Shown here: in pieces, positions 6,414 to 9,533 of the stretch | Layout of the letters: every line of letters starts with the position of its first letter | Position numbering within the stretch: position 1 is the first letter of the stretch | Assembly: GCA_903930395.1 (NCBI GenBank) | Contig: CAIYYE010000333.1 | Span: 1 to 9,533, forward strand | Length of the DNA: 9,533 nucleotides | Reading direction: 5' to 3' | From: an uncultured beta proteobacterium | GTDB lineage: Bacteria; Pseudomonadota; Gammaproteobacteria; Burkholderiales; Rhodocyclaceae | Position numbers and translations under genes: made by a program | The notes under the pieces: model-generated | The model's database searches: none | What the model was told of the DNA's origin: nothing | Seen by the model: only the letters and a program-made list of their open reading frames with translations

Positions 6414-7796
6414 ATGAGCGAACAACCCAACCTGACCGAAGCTGACACCGTCAAGGATGACTTGGCCGAGGTGCAGAACCTGCTCGCCAAGCACAAGCTG
6501 GTAGAAGAGGTTTCGCGACGCCAGGATTCGGGGCGCCATGATGTCGTTGAAAGCCTGGTCCAGCGTCAGCACATCGTCGAGTTGCGCCACTTGTTTGCGC
6601 GCATGCCGACGGTCACCATTGCCCTCATCCTCAGTGCTCTGCCCGAAGAAGACCGGCTCGTCGCGTGGAAGGAAATAGCCGAGGAGCGGATCGATTCCAT
6701 CATGGAATTGCTCTCCGAGGAAATCTGCGAAGACCTGCTCGGCGACGCCCACCACACCAGCACCAAGGTGATGGTCAATGCCTTCGAGTTGCACAATGGC
6801 CGACTGCGCCAGATCACTGTCGACCGTCCGGTTCAGCTGGCCAACATCACGCCGATCTGGGTCGACCTCGTGGCCCCGACACCGCGCGTGCGCGAATGGG
6901 TGGGCAAGTATTTCGATCTGGAAATTCCCGATCCGGAAGACCTGACCGACCTTGAGGCCAGTGCCCGCTTCTATATCGAGGACAACGGCGAAGTGCATCT
7001 GCACTCTGACTTCCTGCTTGATCTCGAGGACGAATCGCGCAACGTGGCCGTCGCCTTCATCCTGCACAAGGACATCCTGTTCTCGGTGCGGACCGAAGAA
7101 CTGCCGGTCTTCCGGCTGCAGCGTCTGCGCGCCCGCACCAAGCCCGGCTACGTCAATGACGGCACCGACGTGCTGCTCGACCTTTACGCCGCCGATGCGG
7201 AATATTCAGCGGATAGGCTCGAAGACGTCTATGCCGAACTGGAATCGGTCGGCAAGAAGGTGTTGAACACCAAGGTGACCGACGATGAGGCCGGCAACAT
7301 CCTGGCCGACATCGCGTGGCAGGAGGACTTGAACGGACGCATCCGGCGCAATGTGCTGGATACCCGGCGCGCCGTTTCCTTCCTGATGCGCGGCAAGTTC
7401 CTCTCCCCGGCGCAACTTGAGGATTCGCGGCAGATCATGCGCGACATCGAGTCGCTCGACGGGCATACGTCTTTCCTGTTCGGCAAGATCAACTTCCTGA
7501 TGGATGCCGTTGTCGGCTTCATCAACATCAACCAGAACCAGCGCGTGTCGAAACTGACCAAGCTGTCGATCATCTTCATGCCGATCAATATTCTGGCCGG
7601 CATTGGCGGCATGTCCGAGTTTTCCATGATGACGACCGGTGTGCCTTGGCCTGTCGCCTATGGTGCATTTACGGTCGGCATGGGTATCGTCGGCTGGTTG
7701 ACCTATCTGGCGCTACGTCAGGCCGAACAACGCGAAGCCCGGAAAAAGCTGGAAGAGGCGCGCGCCCTGAACTTGTCGGCATCCTCGTTGAAATAG
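6414..7796 (+). CDS. CorA-type divalent cation transporter with MgtE-N-like N-terminus and GMS motif
   Basis: A 460-residue membrane protein. The C-terminal half is CorA-like: a cytoplasmic alpha/beta domain (about 145-250), long helices (about 260-380), then QNQRVSKLTKLSIIFMPINI leading into TM1 (about 381-399) and TM2 (about 413-434), with a charged cytoplasmic tail. At the end of TM1 the CorA signature Gly-Met-Asn reads Gly-Met-Ser (399-401, in GIGGMSEFSMMT). Residues 42-112 look like the MgtE intracellular N domain, with VVESLVQRQHIVELRHLFAR and then LPEEDRLVAWKEIAEERI. That domain senses Mg2+ in MgtE; no CBS domains are present. Import of Mg2+ or a related divalent ion is likely, but the altered motif leaves selectivity and direction open. 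ATG 6414 has no clear Shine-Dalgarno. An out-of-frame ATG lies at 6404. The gene has its own promoter and converges with sugE. Confidence 0.85.
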   Translation: MSEQPNLTEADTVKDDLAEVQNLLAKHKLVEEVSRRQDSGRHDVVESLVQRQHIVELRHLFARMPTVTIALILSALPEEDRLVAWKEIAEERIDSIMELLSEEICEDLLGDAHHTSTKVMVNAFELHNGRLRQITVDRPVQLANITPIWVDLVAPTPRVREWVGKYFDLEIPDPEDLTDLEASARFYIEDNGEVHLHSDFLLDLEDESRNVAVAFILHKDILFSVRTEELPVFRLQRLRARTKPGYVNDGTDVLLDLYAADAEYSADRLEDVYAELESVGKKVLNTKVTDDEAGNILADIAWQEDLNGRIRRNVLDTRRAVSFLMRGKFLSPAQLEDSRQIMRDIESLDGHTSFLFGKINFLMDAVVGFININQNQRVSKLTKLSIIFMPINILAGIGGMSEFSMMTTGVPWPVAYGAFTVGMGIVGWLTYLALRQAEQREARKKLEEARALNLSASSLK

Positions 7797-7803
7797 CCGT
7801 CAA

Positions 7804-7820
7804 TCGGTAGCAACTACCGA
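7804..7820. terminator. Perfect hairpin between convergent transporter and sugE genes
   Basis: TCGGTAG (7804-7810) and CTACCGA (7814-7820) form a 7-bp perfect stem with a 3-base loop. It fills the 24-base gap between the two convergent stop codons and abuts the sugE stop. Position suggests a bidirectional terminator, but neither strand has a T-run after it, so it may only act as a 3' end stabiliser or a weak terminator. Confidence 0.4.
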
Positions 7821-8159
7821 CTAATCACCCTCCGCGGTGACCAGTTTTAGCCCGACGATGCCGGCGACGATCAGGGCGATGCAGGCCAGGCGCAGGGCGT
7901 CGCGCGGTTCGTCGAAGAGGTAGATGCCGAGAATTGCCGTGCCGACCGCGCCTATGCCAGTCCAGACGGCATAGGCGGTGCCCAGCGGCAGGGTTTTCAG
8001 CGACCAGGCGAGCAGGATGACGCTGGCCGCCATGCCGAGCACGGTCCAGATACTCGGCCAGAGCCGGCTGAAGCCCTCGGTATATTTCATCCCGACGGCC
8101 CAGCCGACCTCGCAGAGGCCGGCGATGAACAGGATCAGCCAGGCCGAGCCAGAGCTCAT
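7821..8159 (-). CDS. sugE: Small multidrug resistance family guanidinium exporter SugE/Gdx
   Basis: A 112-residue four-helix inner-membrane protein of the SMR family. The central Glu17 in [19 protein letters not shown] is the conserved proton/substrate carboxylate. [20 protein letters not shown] followed by [10 protein letters not shown] is the signature of the SugE/Gdx branch rather than the EmrE/Qac multidrug branch. Gdx proteins work as dual-topology dimers exchanging guanidinium for protons. The ATG at 8159-8157 overlaps the hemL stop (ATGA) and has no separate Shine-Dalgarno, so expression probably depends on translation of hemL. Many gdx genes sit behind a guanidine riboswitch; there is no room for one here. 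Quaternary ammonium export remains possible. Confidence 0.93.
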   Translation of the reverse strand: MSSGSAWLILFIAGLCEVGWAVGMKYTEGFSRLWPSIWTVLGMAASVILLAWSLKTLPLGTAYAVWTGIGAVGTAILGIYLFDEPRDALRLACIALIVAGIVGLKLVTAEGD

Positions 8160-9439
8160 TTCAGTGTGGCGAAATAGGCGTCGGCAGCAGCGATGGTCGC
8201 CGCGATGTCGGCGTCGCTGTGCGCTGCCGAGACGAAACCAGCTTCGAAGGCGGACGGCGCAAAGTAATGTCCGGCGGTCAGCATGGCGTGGAAGAAGCGG
8301 TTGAAGGCTTCCTTGTCGCAGGCCAGCACTTCGTCGTAGGTGCCGGGGCACTTCTCGGCGAAGTAGAGGCCGAACATGCCGCCGATATTCTGGGCGGCGA
8401 AGGCTACCCCGTGCTTTTTCGCAGCGGCGACGAGGCCATCGCACAGCGCCTTGGTCTTGGCCGTCAGGGCCTCGTAGAAACCCGGTGCCTGAATGAGCTT
8501 GAGCGTGGCCAGACCGGCGGCCGTGGCGATCGGATTGCCCGACAGGGTGCCGGCCTGATAGACCGGGCCAAGCGGGGCGATGCGTTCCATGATTTCGCGT
8601 TTGCCGCCAAAGGCGCCGAGCGGCATGCCGCCCCCGACTACCTTGCCGAAGGTGGACAGGTCAGGCGTGATGCCGAAGAGCCCCTGGGCGCTCTTCAGGC
8701 CGACGCGGAAGCCGGTCATCACCTCGTCAAAAATCAGCACGGCGCCGTACTGGGTGCACAAGTCGCGCATGGCATTGAGGAATTCGGCTGTCGGGGCGAT
8801 CAGGTTCATGTTGCCGACGACCGGTTCGACGATTACGGCGGCGATCTTGTCGCCATGCTTGGCGAAGGCATCGGCCAGTTCCTGTGGGTTGTTGTAGGTC
8901 AGGACCATGGTGCTTTCGGCCACGCCAGCGGGCACGCCGCTTGAGGACGGATTGCCGAAAGTGAGCAGGCCGGAGCCGGCTTTGACCAGCAGGCCGTCGG
9001 AGTGACCGTGGTAGCAGCCTTCGAACTTGATCAGGATGTCGCGGCCGGTATGGCCGCGGGCCAGGCGGATGGCGCTCATGGTCGCTTCGGTGCCCGAGGA
9101 GACGAGGCGGACCATGTCCATCGAGGGCACCAGTTCGCAGAGCAGGTCGGCGATATCGACTTCCTTCTCGGTCGGTGCGCCGAAGGAAAGGCCGTCGACG
9201 ACGGCAGCCTGGACGGCAGCGATGACGTCCGGATGGGCGTGGCCGAGGATCATCGGGCCCCAGGAGCCGACGTAGTCGGTGTACCACTTGCCGTCCGCAT
9301 CCTGAACCTTAGGGCCGACGCCCTTCTGGAAGAAACAGGGGGTGCCGCCGACCGAGCGGAAAGCGCGGACCGGCGAATTGACGCCGCCGGGAATGTGGCG
9401 CTGGGCGCGTTCGAACAGTTGCTGGTTGCGAGAGGTCAT
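8156..9439 (-). CDS. hemL: Glutamate-1-semialdehyde 2,1-aminomutase HemL
   Basis: A 427-residue cytosolic PLP enzyme converting glutamate-1-semialdehyde to 5-aminolevulinate, the last C5-pathway step to the first committed tetrapyrrole precursor. PLP binding is shown by SSGTEA (114-119), FDEVMTGFR (237-245; Asp238 binds the pyridine nitrogen) and Lys266 in [18 protein letters not shown], the Schiff-base lysine. The N-terminus [17 protein letters not shown] and full length match the family. A GAGGAA Shine-Dalgarno on the minus strand (9453-9448) lies 8 bases before the ATG. The start overlaps the thiE stop by 4 nt and the stop overlaps the sugE start by 4 nt. Confidence 0.97.
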   Translation of the reverse strand: MTSRNQQLFERAQRHIPGGVNSPVRAFRSVGGTPCFFQKGVGPKVQDADGKWYTDYVGSWGPMILGHAHPDVIAAVQAAVVDGLSFGAPTEKEVDIADLLCELVPSMDMVRLVSSGTEATMSAIRLARGHTGRDILIKFEGCYHGHSDGLLVKAGSGLLTFGNPSSSGVPAGVAESTMVLTYNNPQELADAFAKHGDKIAAVIVEPVVGNMNLIAPTAEFLNAMRDLCTQYGAVLIFDEVMTGFRVGLKSAQGLFGITPDLSTFGKVVGGGMPLGAFGGKREIMERIAPLGPVYQAGTLSGNPIATAAGLATLKLIQAPGFYEALTAKTKALCDGLVAAAKKHGVAFAAQNIGGMFGLYFAEKCPGTYDEVLACDKEAFNRFFHAMLTAGHYFAPSAFEAGFVSAAHSDADIAATIAAADAYFATLK

Positions 9440-9533
9440 GCTTGGGCTTCCTCGAAAAGACGTTGATAGGCGGCGGCGCGGGCCGTGATGTCGGGCGCCG
9501 AAAAGAGATCGGTGATGACGGCGAGCAGGTCGG
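9436..9533 (-). CDS. thiE: Probable thiamine-phosphate synthase ThiE, C-terminal fragment
   Basis: Only the last 31 codons lie inside the window; the gene continues past position 9533. The visible peptide, [20 protein letters not shown] then [10 protein letters not shown], ends at TGA 9438-9436. A hydrophobic Ala-Val-Ile-x-Asp-Leu-Phe strand followed by Ala-Pro-Asp-Ile and an Ala/Arg-rich helix ending in Leu-Phe is the usual C-terminus of ThiE, which joins HMP-diphosphate and thiazole phosphate into thiamine phosphate in the cytosol. The fragment is short, so the call rests on this tail pattern and could be another TIM-barrel enzyme. It overlaps hemL by 4 nt. Confidence 0.65.
   Translation of the reverse strand, partial: DLLAVITDLFSAPDITARAAAYQRLFEEAQA
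9448..9453 (-). promoter_or_regulatory. Shine-Dalgarno of hemL
   Basis: GAGGAA, read on the minus strand within the last thiE codons and 8 bases before the hemL ATG, supports the 427-residue start. Confidence 0.65.

Noticed and set aside
6404..6445. A 13-codon upstream open frame (ATG 6404) overlapping the transporter start
   Set aside because: No ribosome site, and the peptide has no leader-peptide character. Probably chance, although attenuation by it cannot be excluded.
8160..8444. An upstream extension of sugE within hemL
   Set aside because: SMR proteins are about 105-115 residues long, and the ATG at 8159 gives 112. The extension is Arg-rich out-of-frame hemL sequence.

Overview
The window is about 9.5 kb of dense housekeeping DNA of roughly 60% G+C. 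It looks like a betaproteobacterium, most likely in or near the Rhodocyclales (Dechloromonas/Azonexus-like). That placement is inferred from the protein flavour, the GC-rich codon use and the gene order (RNase II-like, tonB-like, aroE, mtgA); no database was searched. I see no tRNA or rRNA gene, insertion sequence, prophage, CRISPR array or obvious horizontally acquired block.

Layout. (1) Positions 2-361 hold the 3' end of thiC, followed after 2 bases by a small Cys-rich YkgJ-family protein (364-609). (2) Positions 655-6345 hold a tightly packed plus-strand run of six genes: uppP, yqiA, an RNase II-family exoribonuclease, a TonB-like protein, aroE and mtgA. Four of the five junctions overlap (16, 4, 4 and 4 nt) and the fifth has a 7-nt gap, so it reads as one operon. 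uppP and mtgA serve undecaprenyl-phosphate recycling and peptidoglycan polymerisation, the TonB-like protein spans the envelope, and aroE feeds aromatic biosynthesis. (3) Positions 6414-7796 hold a separately promoted CorA-type transporter whose N-terminus resembles the MgtE N domain and whose pore signature reads GMS instead of GMN. (4) On the minus strand, thiE (3' end only), hemL and sugE/gdx are chained by two 4-nt overlaps (9533 down to 7821). They converge on the transporter gene across a small perfect hairpin.

Most of the window is ordinary core genome. The points most worth a second look are: the MgtE_N-CorA composite with its altered GMN motif; the RNase II-like enzyme with a D-to-E change in its catalytic cluster; an in-phase A_AAA_AAG slippery heptamer followed by a stable hairpin inside the RNase gene; a perfect TATAAT placed so that transcription could begin at the RNase ATG (leaderless mRNA); and an 8-bp inverted repeat that would cover the only Shine-Dalgarno-like bases of uppP. 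I found no clear candidate for a wholly new multi-gene system.
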